Assembly (NCBI GenBank): GCA_934569225.1
Contig: CAKTKC010000001.1
Span: 1-64,000, forward strand
Length of the DNA stretch: 64,000 nucleotides
DNA from: an uncultured Oscillospiraceae bacterium
GTDB taxonomy: Bacteria; Bacillota; Clostridia; Oscillospirales; Oscillospiraceae
Reading direction: 5' to 3'
The notes under the pieces are model-generated. The model was given only the letters and a program-made list of their open reading frames with translations. It had not been told where the DNA came from and searched no databases. The position numbers were made by a program, and so were the translations under genes. Positions 1 to 8,450 of the stretch are shown here, one piece after another. The number at the start of each line of letters is the position of its first letter. The first letter of the stretch is position 1.

Positions 1-2
1 TC

Positions 3-779
3 CTGCAATGGGATCTCGGCTCGATGCAGCATCAGAAGTTCATCGGGCTGCAAAATTACATCGACGTTCTCTCCGACAAGACATTCCGGATCGCGTTTGC
101 GAACACGCTGATCTACACGCTGGTGACTGTACCGGGGCAGATGATCCTGGGCTTGCTGGCCGCAGTGCTCATCAATGCTATTCCGCGCTTCCGCGTCACG
201 TTCCGGGTGATTTATTACATCCCGGTCATCACCTCGTGGGTCATCGTTTCACTGATCTTCCGGTATATTTTCAACACCGAGGGTATGCTCAATTACGTGC
301 TCACGAACGCGCTGCACCTGACGGCGTCCAACATCCGCTGGCTCGACGGCCGCTGGGGCGGACTGACGGTTGCGATGATGCTCGGCATCTGGAAGGGCGT
401 CGGATGGAATCTGGTGGTGTTTCTGGCCGCGCTGCAAGGCGTTCCCCAGGAGCTGTATGAATCGGCAGGTATCGACGGCTGCGGTGGGTTCCAGAAGTTT
501 TTCTATGTGACGCTGCCCAGCATCAAGCCGACGATCCTCTTTGCCCTCGTCATGCTGACCATCGGCGGCTTCAACGTCTTTACGTCCATAAAGATGATCA
601 CCGGCGGCAAGCCGATGCACCAGACGGAGACGGTTCTCACGTGGATGTATTACAAAGCGTTCAACACCGGCTCGTTCGGCTACGCGGCCGCGCTGTCGTT
701 CGTCGTTGCCGTGACGCTCATTTTCCTCGCCATTCTGCAATTCAAGGCCATGAAGCAGAAGGACGCGGCCAATTCGTAG
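3..779 (+). CDS. Sugar ABC transporter permease (MalF/UgpA type), 5'-truncated
   Basis: Membrane permease subunit of a carbohydrate ABC importer. The reading frame is open to the left edge, so the N terminus and first membrane helix are missing. The visible part begins near a family-typical 'F-I-G-L-Q-N-Y' stretch, followed by alternating hydrophobic helices. The cytoplasmic EAA loop that contacts the ATPase is visible as 'ESAGIDGCGGFQKFF'. The C terminus is a final helix followed by a short charged tail. The stop codon lies 11 bp before the next permease, so the two form the usual MalF/MalG-like pair. The binding protein is presumably just outside the window. The substrate cannot be read from the permease. 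Family assignment is firm; the first internal ATG (base 24) is not the true start. Confidence 0.93.
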   Translation: MQWDLGSMQHQKFIGLQNYIDVLSDKTFRIAFANTLIYTLVTVPGQMILGLLAAVLINAIPRFRVTFRVIYYIPVITSWVIVSLIFRYIFNTEGMLNYVLTNALHLTASNIRWLDGRWGGLTVAMMLGIWKGVGWNLVVFLAALQGVPQELYESAGIDGCGGFQKFFYVTLPSIKPTILFALVMLTIGGFNVFTSIKMITGGKPMHQTETVLTWMYYKAFNTGSFGYAAALSFVVAVTLIFLAILQFKAMKQKDAANS

Positions 780-790
780 GAGGGACTGCC

Positions 791-1642
791 ATGCATACAC
801 TGAAAAAACGGGAGCTTCCGTCCAACACCCTGCGCTATGTGCTTCTGCTGTTGGGCGGTGCGGTGTCGGTCATGCCGATGATCTATATGATCAGCACGTC
901 CCTGAAGCCGAACGGCGCCCTGTATGAGTTCCCGCCGAAGTTTTTCCCGGCGCTCGATACGGTTACGCTTGAAAACTATGTGTACATCTTCAGTCAGGAA
1001 AAGTTCTACGTCAATTTCCTGAACAGCGCGATTGTTGCCATACTGACCGTCGTGATCGCGGCATTCGTCTCGTCGGCGCTGGCCTTCTGCCTGGCGCGCT
1101 TCCGATTCCCCGGCAGAAGGGCGCTTTTCGGGCTTGTCATCGGCACAATGATCATCCCCGGCACGACGCTCATCATTACGCAGTATCAGCTCGCCTCGTT
1201 CTTCAAGCTCACGAACAAGCTGCTGGGGCTGGTGCCGTTCTATGTGGCCTGGGTCATTCCGTTTTCCACGTTTATGATCAAGGGCTACATTGAGAGCATT
1301 CCGAGAGAATTCGACGAGGCCGTCTACATGGACGGCGGCAGCGTATTCACTGTGTTCTTCAAGGTTATCTGCCCATTGGCCAGTCCGGCCATCGCGTCCG
1401 TCAGCATTTTCAATTTTCTGACGGCGTGGGAAGAATTCCCGTGGGCGCTGACGGTTCTGAACGACACCCAGAAGCGCACGCTGCCCATCGCCATCTCAGG
1501 CTTTTTCGGACAGCACCAGTTCACCCAGTGGGGCTATGTCTTCGCCATGTCCGTGGCGAGCCTGCTCCCCGTGCTGATCATTTTCATCTGCTGCCAGAAA
1601 TATTTTGTTTCCGGCTTGCAGACCGGCGGCATCAAAGGATAA
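791..1642 (+). CDS. Sugar ABC transporter permease (MalG type)
   Basis: Second permease of the same carbohydrate importer, 283 residues, normal for the MalG/AraQ family. The start at 791 is chosen because an AGGAGGG ribosome binding site lies 6 bases upstream; an in-frame ATG at 641 lies inside the preceding gene and would add a non-homologous tail. About six hydrophobic helices are visible. The first follows a basic N terminus, and the EAA loop reads 'DEAVYMDGGSVFTVFFKVI'. The end '...KYFVSGLQTGGIKG' is the standard C-terminal signature of this family. A strong terminator follows within 20 bp, so this gene closes the operon. The substrate is unknown; no ATPase is encoded nearby, which is common where a shared MsmK-type ATPase serves several importers. 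Confidence 0.94.
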   Translation: MHTLKKRELPSNTLRYVLLLLGGAVSVMPMIYMISTSLKPNGALYEFPPKFFPALDTVTLENYVYIFSQEKFYVNFLNSAIVAILTVVIAAFVSSALAFCLARFRFPGRRALFGLVIGTMIIPGTTLIITQYQLASFFKLTNKLLGLVPFYVAWVIPFSTFMIKGYIESIPREFDEAVYMDGGSVFTVFFKVICPLASPAIASVSIFNFLTAWEEFPWALTVLNDTQKRTLPIAISGFFGQHQFTQWGYVFAMSVASLLPVLIIFICCQKYFVSGLQTGGIKG

Positions 1643-1658
1643 CAAATTCAATCGCAGC

Positions 1659-1696
1659 AACGGCGGGTGGGCAGTTTGTACTGCCACCCGCCGTTT
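1659..1696 (+). terminator. Rho-independent terminator of the sugar permease operon
   Basis: A 15-bp GC-rich stem (AACGGCGGGTGG..CAG paired with CTGCCACCCGCCGTT, one bulged G) with a short loop, followed by TTTT. It lies 16 bp after the permease stop codon. Confidence 0.85.
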
Positions 1697-1715
1697 TCGC
1701 CGAAAGGAGCGATTT

Positions 1716-1790
1716 ATGGCGGTCAAAAAACGCGGCAATTCATTGCAGGAAACATCTGGGACACCATCCCCTCATAGACAGCGGCGTTGA
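1716..1790 (+). pseudogene. Possible integrase N-terminal remnant (24 codons)
   Basis: A 24-codon reading frame with a good ribosome binding site (AAAGGAGC, 7 bases upstream) starts 'MAVKKRGNSLQ' and stops shortly after. Many tyrosine recombinases of Gram-positive integrative elements begin with a similar 'M-A-V-K-K-R-G-N-S' arm-binding segment, so this may be the stub of a deleted integrase. Only about eleven residues support this, and it sits directly after a terminator at the left border of the pilus locus. A chance frame cannot be excluded. Confidence 0.25.
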
Positions 1791-1897
1791 AAATAAGCCT
1801 GAGGGCGCGTTTAACCTGCCCAATGTCTGACAAAAGGCAAAATAATCGAGATTCCGGGAATTCTTATTGACAAATCACATTTTTTCGTTGCGCCGGA

Positions 1898-1926
1898 TTG
1901 CTTTTTGCGGCTGCCTGATGTATAAT
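1898..1926 (+). promoter_or_regulatory. Sigma-A-like promoter of the pilus locus
   Basis: TTGCTT, a 17-bp spacer and TATAAT. It is the only good promoter between the upstream terminator and the first pilus-locus gene. It predicts a leader of about 180 nt before the gene at 2111. Confidence 0.65.
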
Positions 1927-2057
1927 AACCCTGCTTGATTTGGACTGGGATATGGTATATCCGGGAAGCTTCCAACATAGTGTGGATTATGTCCTGTGAG
2001 CAACACCACAGCACTGCGAAACGAAAAATACGGCCGTGCATATATAGAGTTGGAAAT

Positions 2058-2088
2058 GGCGGCGGGGTAAGAACCAGCCGCCGTTTTT
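2058..2088 (+). terminator. Terminator-like hairpin (possible attenuator) in the pilus leader
   Basis: GGCGGC pairs with GCCGCC around a 13-nt loop and is followed directly by G and five T. It lies between the promoter at 1898-1926 and the first gene (2111), 22 bp before the start codon. It either attenuates the pilus operon or ends a short leader RNA. A second small stem (GGATAT/ATATCC, 1948-1962) precedes it. I see no match to a known riboswitch consensus. Confidence 0.55.
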
Positions 2089-2110
2089 CGCGCGGAGAGG
2101 GGAATGGGAT

Positions 2111-2605
2111 ATGACGGATAAGGAACTGAGAAAACTGAGCCGCGGAGACCTGATGCAGATTATGCTTGACCAGAGCAGGGAAATTGAACGCCTGCAAAAG
2201 CGCCTGTCGGAAGCCGAGCGGGCATTGCAGGACAGAACCATCAAAATCGACCAGGCAGGCTCCATCGCGGAAGCGTCCTTGCAGCTCAACGGTGTATTTG
2301 AAGCGGCGCAGGCAGCCTGCAAGCAGTATACGGAGAATATCAGCACGCTGAGCCAGCGGCAGGAGCAGGTCTGCGCCAAGCGGGATCGCGAAAGCCGTGA
2401 GGCGGCAGCCAGGCTGATCGCGGAAGCCGAGCAGCAGAAAGCGGAGATGGAGCGCACAACGAAACTACAGTGCGACCAGATGCTGGAAAAGGCAAAAACG
2501 GACTCCCAGAAGTATTGGGACGACGTATCTGCCAAATTGCAGTCCTTTGTGGAGAATCATGCAGAGCTTTCGGCGCTGCTCTCCCTGGTGACACCGAAAA
2601 AGTGA
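2111..2605 (+). CDS. Coiled-coil protein of the pilus locus, function unknown
   Basis: A 164-residue soluble protein, not recognised as a characterised family. It has no signal peptide or membrane helix. The sequence is almost entirely predicted helix and rich in E, K, Q, A and R. Heptad-like spacing of hydrophobic residues runs through residues 10-55 ('SREIERLQKRLSEAERAL') and again through 85-145. It starts after an AGAGGGGAAT ribosome binding site. It is the first gene of the pilus locus and is followed after 13 bp by a signal peptidase. Its place suggests a cytoplasmic scaffold or targeting factor for pilus biogenesis, loosely like DivIVA-type coiled coils, but that is inference. Confidence 0.8.
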   Translation: MTDKELRKLSRGDLMQIMLDQSREIERLQKRLSEAERALQDRTIKIDQAGSIAEASLQLNGVFEAAQAACKQYTENISTLSQRQEQVCAKRDRESREAAARLIAEAEQQKAEMERTTKLQCDQMLEKAKTDSQKYWDDVSAKLQSFVENHAELSALLSLVTPKK

Positions 2606-2618
2606 AGATGGATGACTT

Positions 2619-3203
2619 ATGAGCAAAATGAAGACGATAGAGCGGCCGACCCAGGAACAGCTTGCTGCCGAAGTAAAGCGCCTGCGATACCGTTCGAGAT
2701 ATCATAGCGTGCTGCGCAGTACGATCTATACGCTGATCGTCGTGGCGGCGGTCGCCGTTCTGGTTGCGACCATCTGGATGCCCGTGCTGCAAATCTACGG
2801 CTCGTCCATGACGCCGACGCTGAATGAGGGAGACATCGTGGTGTCCCTCAAGGGCAGCCAATTCCGGCAGGGCGAACTGGCAGCCTTTTATATCGGAAAC
2901 AAGATCCTGGTGAAGCGATGTATCGCCCTGCCGGGGCAGGTCGTGGATATGGACACGGAGGGCAACATCTATGTGGACGGCAAGCTGCTGGATGAGCCGT
3001 ATCTGACGGAGAAATCCTTCGGCGACGCCAATATCAATTTTCCGTATCAGGTTCCGGAGAACCGGTACTTCTGCGTGGGCGACCACCGTTCCACATCGGT
3101 GGACTCCCGGCATTCGGAGATCGGATGTATCTCCGAAGAACAGCTTGTGGGAAAAATTGTGTTCCGTGTCTGGCCGCTGTCAGACTTTGGCGCACTGAAA
3201 TAG
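2619..3203 (+). CDS. lepB: Signal peptidase I, pilus-locus copy
   Basis: Type I (S26) signal peptidase, 194 residues. A basic N terminus precedes one membrane anchor (about residues 34-57). The catalytic serine is in 'YGSSMTPTL' (Ser63) and the general-base lysine in 'ILVKRCIALPG' (Lys99). The C-terminal box D/E signature is 'GDHRSTSVDSRHSEIG'. This is the standard Ser/Lys dyad of Gram-positive Lep proteins. Its position between the coiled-coil protein and the LPXTG surface protein suggests a dedicated peptidase for the pilins of this locus, as seen in several SpaA-type pilus clusters. It ends 16 bp before the next gene. Confidence 0.93.
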   Translation: MSKMKTIERPTQEQLAAEVKRLRYRSRYHSVLRSTIYTLIVVAAVAVLVATIWMPVLQIYGSSMTPTLNEGDIVVSLKGSQFRQGELAAFYIGNKILVKRCIALPGQVVDMDTEGNIYVDGKLLDEPYLTEKSFGDANINFPYQVPENRYFCVGDHRSTSVDSRHSEIGCISEEQLVGKIVFRVWPLSDFGALK

Positions 3204-3219
3204 GAGGTGACGGTGACAG

Positions 3220-6200
3220 ATGGGAAACAGCAGCCTGCCGGACAGCGAACGATACATAAAAAAACGCAGATTCAAAAAGCGTTGGCAGAAGGTAGTTACG
3301 GTGCTTGGCTCTGCTGTGGTGTTCTGTACCACCTATGCGCTGATTCTCCCGGCAATTACGATGGAAAAGACCTGCCCTCTGCCAGAGCACGTCCATGATG
3401 ATTCCTGCTATACACAGGTCCTGTCTGCTGTGAAGCGGAATCCAATTTGTACAGCCCAGACGCTGGAAATCCACCGGCATGAGGAAAGCTGCCTGGACGG
3501 AGACGGGGAGCCGGTCTGTCAGTACGCCGACTTTGTCGTCCACCAGCACGATGCAGCCTGTTATGACGAGGATGGCAGTCTATGGTGTCCGCTGCCGGAA
3601 GTCAAGGTGCATACCCATGATGATGCCTGCTATGCGCAGGCGGAGAGCCACACCCACGGGGAGGATTGCTACGTACAGGAGCGCGGCGAGCTGATCTGCG
3701 AAGCGCATGAACACACCCCGGACTGCTGGACAGGAACGACCGTCCGCATCTGCGGCCTGGAAGAAGCCGCCGGGCATCAGCATACGGAGGACTGCCTGGA
3801 TGAAAACGGCGAGGTCATCTGCGGCCTGGAGGAAAGCGACGGCCACGAGCACAGCGGCGACTGCTACCAGGTGACCCAGGAGCTGACCTGCGGCGTGGAA
3901 AGCGATCATGTTCACACGGAGGAATGCTTCACATGGAATACAGTCCTTGCCTGTGAACTGGAGGAAACGGACGGTTCGGAACCGGAACCGGAGCCGACCC
4001 TTATCTGCGGGAAAGAAGAGATCATTCTTCATCGGCACACGGACGACTGCCTGGATTCGGATGGGAACCTCGTCTGCGGGAAGACCCAGGTGCTGGAGCA
4101 CCGGCATGGGGCGGCCTGCTTTGAAGACGTGGAAATCCCGGTGGATACGGAGATGCTTACCTGCACAGTACCGGAGGGCGACGGCGCCCATGTGCATGGC
4201 GAGGGGTGCTATGATGAAGCCGGTGAATTGGTCTGCCAGACCGAAGAAAATCCCGGCCATCAGCACGGCCAGCGATGCTACGGGACCTGGGAACTGACGT
4301 GCGGCCTGGAAGAGCACACCCATACCGCCGAGTGTCAGCCGGGTGAGACAGAGCCGACAGAGGAAATTGTCTACACCTGCGGGAAAGAAGAGCATACCCA
4401 CGGCGAGGAATGCCGGGATGAAGACGGCAATCTGATCTGTGAAAAAGAAGAACACACCCACAGTGAGGCCTGCACGCAGGAGCTGCCGCACTATTACTGC
4501 GGAGCGGAAGAGCACACCCACGACAGCACCTGCTACGATGCAGAGGGCGTACTGATCTGCACGCTGCTGGAGCATACCCACGACGAGCTGTGCCAGGTCG
4601 AGCTGACGGAGGAACAGCTGGCGGAAATCGAACAGGGCTTCCGCAGTGAGGTGGATGCACTGGAAGCTGCGGAAGAACTGGACGAAGATGCGGCCGAGGC
4701 GCTGCTGAAACGGCTGGAAGAGGCATACCGCATCGGGCGGCTTTCGGACGAAGCCTATCTGGAGCTGTATTCCCGTATGCGGGTCATTCTGGGGCTGGAT
4801 ATCGACTGCGAGAGCATTGCGGAACCCTGCGTGGGCGACAACTGGATCCTGCTGCGGGACAGCGGCTGGTTCCAGGAATACAGCGGCGCCGGATATGCCG
4901 CGAACTACAGCGAGGAATCGCCGATGCTGTATTCTGTACAGGCAGAGGGGGACGGGGGAAAACCGTCTTCCACTCAGATCGATAAGTCCGGTGGCACGAA
5001 CGGGAATGATGAAGACGGCGTTTTGGTCAGCAAGACCATCGCCGGAACGGACATCGAAAACGTCTTTGACATCACCCTGACTGTGCAGACGCCCCAGGTC
5101 ATCGACGAAGTCATCCAGGAGCCGGACATGGCCGTGGTCATCGTCATGGATATCTCCAACACCATGAACTCCAAGTTTGGCAGCAGTACACGCTATAAAG
5201 CGGCCATGGAAGCGGCGGAAGAATTTCTGGATCACTTTGCCGATAACAACACCCTGGGCATCAGCAAGGTGGGCTATGTGGCGTTCAATACGGACGCCCA
5301 TCAGATATTTGGGTTGCAGCCATGCACCAACCAGAGTCAGGCCGATGCTCTGAAAAATACCATGCGTACCCAAACGGGCTACATCATCAATCCCGATGAT
5401 TACGGAACAACTCACAACCGCTTCACGAACATTGAAGCGGGCTTGAAGATGGCTTCGGATATGCTCAGTGGGGCATCCAATAAGAATAAGTACATCATTT
5501 TCCTTTCTGACGGCTTCCCGACGACCTACGTCAGCGGCGGTTACAGCGGATATGATCCCTATACAGGCTCAGGCACCGTAGGGCGGGATGGCGTGTTTCA
5601 CGATGATGTTCGCGGCGTTTACTGCCACTATGGTACCAGCTATTCGGATAAAGCAGCAATTCGGGCAAGACAAATGGCTGCTTCCATCAAAGCAAGCGGT
5701 GCCACCATTTTCTCCATCGGCGTGGACGTGAGCGGCCAGACCATTCAGGCTTACGTTGACCAGACTGAAGGCAAATACTTTTCTGTGGTAGACCGTACCA
5801 GTACCAGCTATGAGATCGGGGACGCCAGCAGTAGCGAAGCCTACAAGAACTGGCTGCGAAACAGCATTGGCTCCGGGTATTATTACGACAGCACCAATAC
5901 CGCCGGACTGAAGGATGCTTACAACCAGATCTTTGAGACCATCAAGAAGACCATTGAGACCGCCAGCGACGCGGACTGGGTGGCAAATGATCCCATCCCT
6001 GCGATTACGCCCAACGAGATCGAGTTCGTGGGAATGTATGATAAGGACGGCTACTTGCAGCGATCTCTGTCCGGCGTCCATGAGGACAGCGGCGAAAACA
6101 TGGCTTCCTACGGTGAGGACAGCACCATCACATGGGATTTGAAAAACTCCGGCTACACATCGTGGGCAAGCGGAAACACCACAACTTACACGTACACCCT

Positions 6201-6858
6201 CCGATACCGCGTGCGGCTGAAAAACGAGGATACGGCGTTCGTGGAGAGGAAGGTTTACGACACCAACGGCAGAACCACCCTCCAGTACCGCGTGGTGAAG
6301 AGAGAGAACGGTTCGACCTCAATTTCCGCGCCGAAGAACATCGACTTCCCGATTCCTTCCGTACACGGCTTCCTTGCGGAGCTGATCTTCCAAAAGATGG
6401 ATAACCGGGGGAATGCCCTGCCGGGCGCGGAGTTCACCCTGAGTCATGATGCAAAGTGCAGCGTGTGCAACGGCAATAGCGGACAGGTGAAGCTGACTGA
6501 CTTTGTGGCCTCTTCGGGCGAAGACGGCAGCGTGACCTTCACCCGCATCCCATCCGGGCATAGCTACACGCTGAAGGAAACCAAAATCCCGCCGGGATAT
6601 TCCACGGACGGAAGAACCTACACGGTGACGGTCGCCTATGATGTGCTGACTGTGGAAATCAAGGATTCCGCTGGAAAGCCGCTGGACGGCGCAGCGTGGG
6701 ACGGCAAGATCGTGAACAACGGCTACTATGAGCTTCCGGCCACCGGCGGCGTTGGGGAAACTGCGTATATTGCAGGCGGATTTGTGCTGATCTTCGGTGC
6801 GGTTTTCCTGCTGTGGTACGTTCACAGGCGCGGGAAGGAGGAGCATCCATCCTTCTGA
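3220..6858 (+). CDS. Giant LPXTG surface protein with 18 H-x-H-x3-C repeats and a VWA domain
   Basis: Sortase-anchored surface protein of 1212 residues, probably the tip adhesin of the pilus. A basic N terminus is followed by a signal helix at about residues 24-47 ('TYALILPAIT'). Residues 57-458 carry 18 H-x-H-x3-C motifs (such as HVHDDSC, HTHGEDC, HTHDELC), most followed after about 8-12 residues by a second Cys, often with D-x-x-G-x-L/V-x-C. An acidic helical stretch follows (about 459-525). A von Willebrand A domain spans about 635-905, with a MIDAS-like 'VIVMDISNTMN'. A SpaA/Cna-B-type domain (about 1048-1165) contains 'YTLKETKIPPGY'. The sorting signal LPATG at 1172-1176 precedes a membrane helix and an R/K tail. 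The Cys/His repeats look metal- or disulfide-forming; no function is known to me. An AGGAGG site precedes the start. Confidence 0.92.
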   Translation: MGNSSLPDSERYIKKRRFKKRWQKVVTVLGSAVVFCTTYALILPAITMEKTCPLPEHVHDDSCYTQVLSAVKRNPICTAQTLEIHRHEESCLDGDGEPVCQYADFVVHQHDAACYDEDGSLWCPLPEVKVHTHDDACYAQAESHTHGEDCYVQERGELICEAHEHTPDCWTGTTVRICGLEEAAGHQHTEDCLDENGEVICGLEESDGHEHSGDCYQVTQELTCGVESDHVHTEECFTWNTVLACELEETDGSEPEPEPTLICGKEEIILHRHTDDCLDSDGNLVCGKTQVLEHRHGAACFEDVEIPVDTEMLTCTVPEGDGAHVHGEGCYDEAGELVCQTEENPGHQHGQRCYGTWELTCGLEEHTHTAECQPGETEPTEEIVYTCGKEEHTHGEECRDEDGNLICEKEEHTHSEACTQELPHYYCGAEEHTHDSTCYDAEGVLICTLLEHTHDELCQVELTEEQLAEIEQGFRSEVDALEAAEELDEDAAEALLKRLEEAYRIGRLSDEAYLELYSRMRVILGLDIDCESIAEPCVGDNWILLRDSGWFQEYSGAGYAANYSEESPMLYSVQAEGDGGKPSSTQIDKSGGTNGNDEDGVLVSKTIAGTDIENVFDITLTVQTPQVIDEVIQEPDMAVVIVMDISNTMNSKFGSSTRYKAAMEAAEEFLDHFADNNTLGISKVGYVAFNTDAHQIFGLQPCTNQSQADALKNTMRTQTGYIINPDDYGTTHNRFTNIEAGLKMASDMLSGASNKNKYIIFLSDGFPTTYVSGGYSGYDPYTGSGTVGRDGVFHDDVRGVYCHYGTSYSDKAAIRARQMAASIKASGATIFSIGVDVSGQTIQAYVDQTEGKYFSVVDRTSTSYEIGDASSSEAYKNWLRNSIGSGYYYDSTNTAGLKDAYNQIFETIKKTIETASDADWVANDPIPAITPNEIEFVGMYDKDGYLQRSLSGVHEDSGENMASYGEDSTITWDLKNSGYTSWASGNTTTYTYTLRYRVRLKNEDTAFVERKVYDTNGRTTLQYRVVKRENGSTSISAPKNIDFPIPSVHGFLAELIFQKMDNRGNALPGAEFTLSHDAKCSVCNGNSGQVKLTDFVASSGEDGSVTFTRIPSGHSYTLKETKIPPGYSTDGRTYTVTVAYDVLTVEIKDSAGKPLDGAAWDGKIVNNGYYELPATGGVGETAYIAGGFVLIFGAVFLLWYVHRRGKEEHPSF

Positions 6859-6913
6859 CACGAAAAAGCGTTTTATTTTCCATTATCTTTTATCAGGAAA
6901 GGAAATCAGAACT

Positions 6914-8380
6914 ATGAGACACTTGAAAAAACTAGCCAGCCTCCTGCTGGCATTGGCCATGATTGTGGCCATGAGCGCGACGGTTTTTGCGACTGAGATT
7001 CCGACTGCGATGACGGGTACGCTGACGGTCAACAATACGGTCAAGGACGCCGATTACACCATCTATCGCCTGTTTGACCTTGAGAGCTATGCAGGCAGCG
7101 AGAGCACCGATGCACACTCTTATAAGGTTTCTGCCAAGTGGGCAGAGTATTTCAAAGACGGCGCGGAAGGCCGTAGCTACTTTGATGTCGATACTAACGG
7201 CTACGTGACAGCAAAGGAAGGTATGAACGCCGCTGAGTTTGCCCAGAAAGCGCTGGAATATGCAAAGGCAAACAATATTGAAAACGATGGTACTAAAACG
7301 GGTACTGGCAGCAGCATTAAGTTTGACAACCTTGCTCTGGGCTATTACCTGGTGGATTCCTCTGTCGGCGCGCTGTGTGCTCTGACCACCACCGACCCCA
7401 ACGGTGTTGTAATCGAGAAGAACGCACAACCCTCCCTGGATAAGAAGGTTCAGGAAAACAGCGAAGCAGGAAATGCGGACGGTGGCTGGAAGAATAGGAA
7501 CGATGCTAACGTCGACGAAACGGTCAAGTTCAAGGCCACCATCACGGTGGAGGGCATTGCAAAAAGCTATGTTCTGCATGATACTATGGATGACGGTTTG
7601 ACTTTCAGCAGCGTGACCGGCGTAACCCTGAATGATAAAACGGTTGCTTCCTCCGACTATACAGTGAAGACGAACGTTGATCACAACGGAGTGACGCACA
7701 CCTTTGATGTAACATTTACGGAAGATTTCTGCAAGACGCTCAAGAGCGGCGACATCATCGTCGTCTACTACGAGGCAGTTCTGAACGACAAGGCAGTCGT
7801 CAAAGCACCGGAAAATAATAAGGCGCACCTTTCCTATAAGGATGCCTCCGACGTGGAGCATGAGACCCCGGACAGCGAAACCAAGACCTACACATGGGGA
7901 ATCCCGGTTCTGAAGTATGCAAATGGCGACACGGCAAAGGTTCTGGCCAATGCGAAGTTCTCCCTGTTTACCGACGAAGTATGTTCCGAGGGGAATATCG
8001 TGAAGTTTACCGACGAAGGGAACAACGTCTATCGTGTGGATTCCAAAGGAAGTGTGACGGAGATCACCACCCCCGAGGACGGTAAGTTTGTCCTTAAAGG
8101 TTTGGATGCCGGTACGTATTATCTGAAGGAAACCGAAGCGCCCGCAGGCTACAACAAACTGAATACCATTGTGAAGGTCACCATTGACCACGAAGGCAAG
8201 ATCACGGTTGATGATAGCACAACCGCGACCGCGCAGGTTAAGGTCAATAACAACTCCGGCACCGAACTGCCCTCCACCGGCGGCACGGGCACGACCATCT
8301 TCTATGTGCTCGGCTCCATTCTGGTCATTGGCGCAGGCGTCCTGCTTGTCACCAAGAAGCGCATGAACGACAGGGCATAA
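6914..8380 (+). CDS. Backbone pilin, SpaA/FimA-type LPXTG protein
   Basis: Major pilin candidate of 488 residues. The start at 6914 gives a clean signal peptide: 'MRHLKKLASLLLALAMIVA' followed by 'SATVFA'. The mature part contains an N-terminal pilin domain, a D2-type domain (about 190-330) and a C-terminal SpaA domain with the isopeptide E-box 'YYLKETEAPAGY'. A lysine-rich stretch 'PSLDKKVQE' near residue 180 is a candidate for the pilin-motif lysine used in sortase cross-linking. The sorting signal LPSTG at 452-456 is followed by a hydrophobic helix and 'KKRMNDRA'. It lies 55 bp after the VWA protein and immediately before a class C sortase, the usual arrangement for a polymerised backbone subunit. 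Confidence 0.92.
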   Translation: MRHLKKLASLLLALAMIVAMSATVFATEIPTAMTGTLTVNNTVKDADYTIYRLFDLESYAGSESTDAHSYKVSAKWAEYFKDGAEGRSYFDVDTNGYVTAKEGMNAAEFAQKALEYAKANNIENDGTKTGTGSSIKFDNLALGYYLVDSSVGALCALTTTDPNGVVIEKNAQPSLDKKVQENSEAGNADGGWKNRNDANVDETVKFKATITVEGIAKSYVLHDTMDDGLTFSSVTGVTLNDKTVASSDYTVKTNVDHNGVTHTFDVTFTEDFCKTLKSGDIIVVYYEAVLNDKAVVKAPENNKAHLSYKDASDVEHETPDSETKTYTWGIPVLKYANGDTAKVLANAKFSLFTDEVCSEGNIVKFTDEGNNVYRVDSKGSVTEITTPEDGKFVLKGLDAGTYYLKETEAPAGYNKLNTIVKVTIDHEGKITVDDSTTATAQVKVNNNSGTELPSTGGTGTTIFYVLGSILVIGAGVLLVTKKRMNDRA

Positions 8381-8401
8381 CAATCTTCCCAAAAGCTGTA
8401 T

Positions 8402-8426
8402 GCCGGGGAGGCGCCCCCTCCCCGGC
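8402..8426 (+). terminator. GC-rich stem between backbone pilin and sortase
   Basis: GCCGGGGAG pairs perfectly with CTCCCCGGC around a 7-nt loop and has no T-run. It is better read as a processing or partial-termination stem that keeps pilin mRNA in excess over sortase mRNA than as a full terminator. Confidence 0.5.
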
Positions 8427-8450
8427 GCGCAGCGGCAAGGAGAGTTCCGC

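Noticed and set aside
1930..2110. Riboswitch (such as cyclic-di-GMP type) in the pilus leader
   Set aside because: I could not align any known riboswitch consensus; only a terminator-like stem is supported.
3388..4593. Regular repeats considered as a CRISPR-like array
   Set aside because: Repeat units vary in length and nucleotide sequence and keep one reading frame; they are protein repeats.
3580..5415. 611-codon minus-strand frame opposite the repeat surface protein
   Set aside because: It arises from the regular codon use of the His/Cys repeats on the other strand; no domain, start context or homology-like motif is visible.
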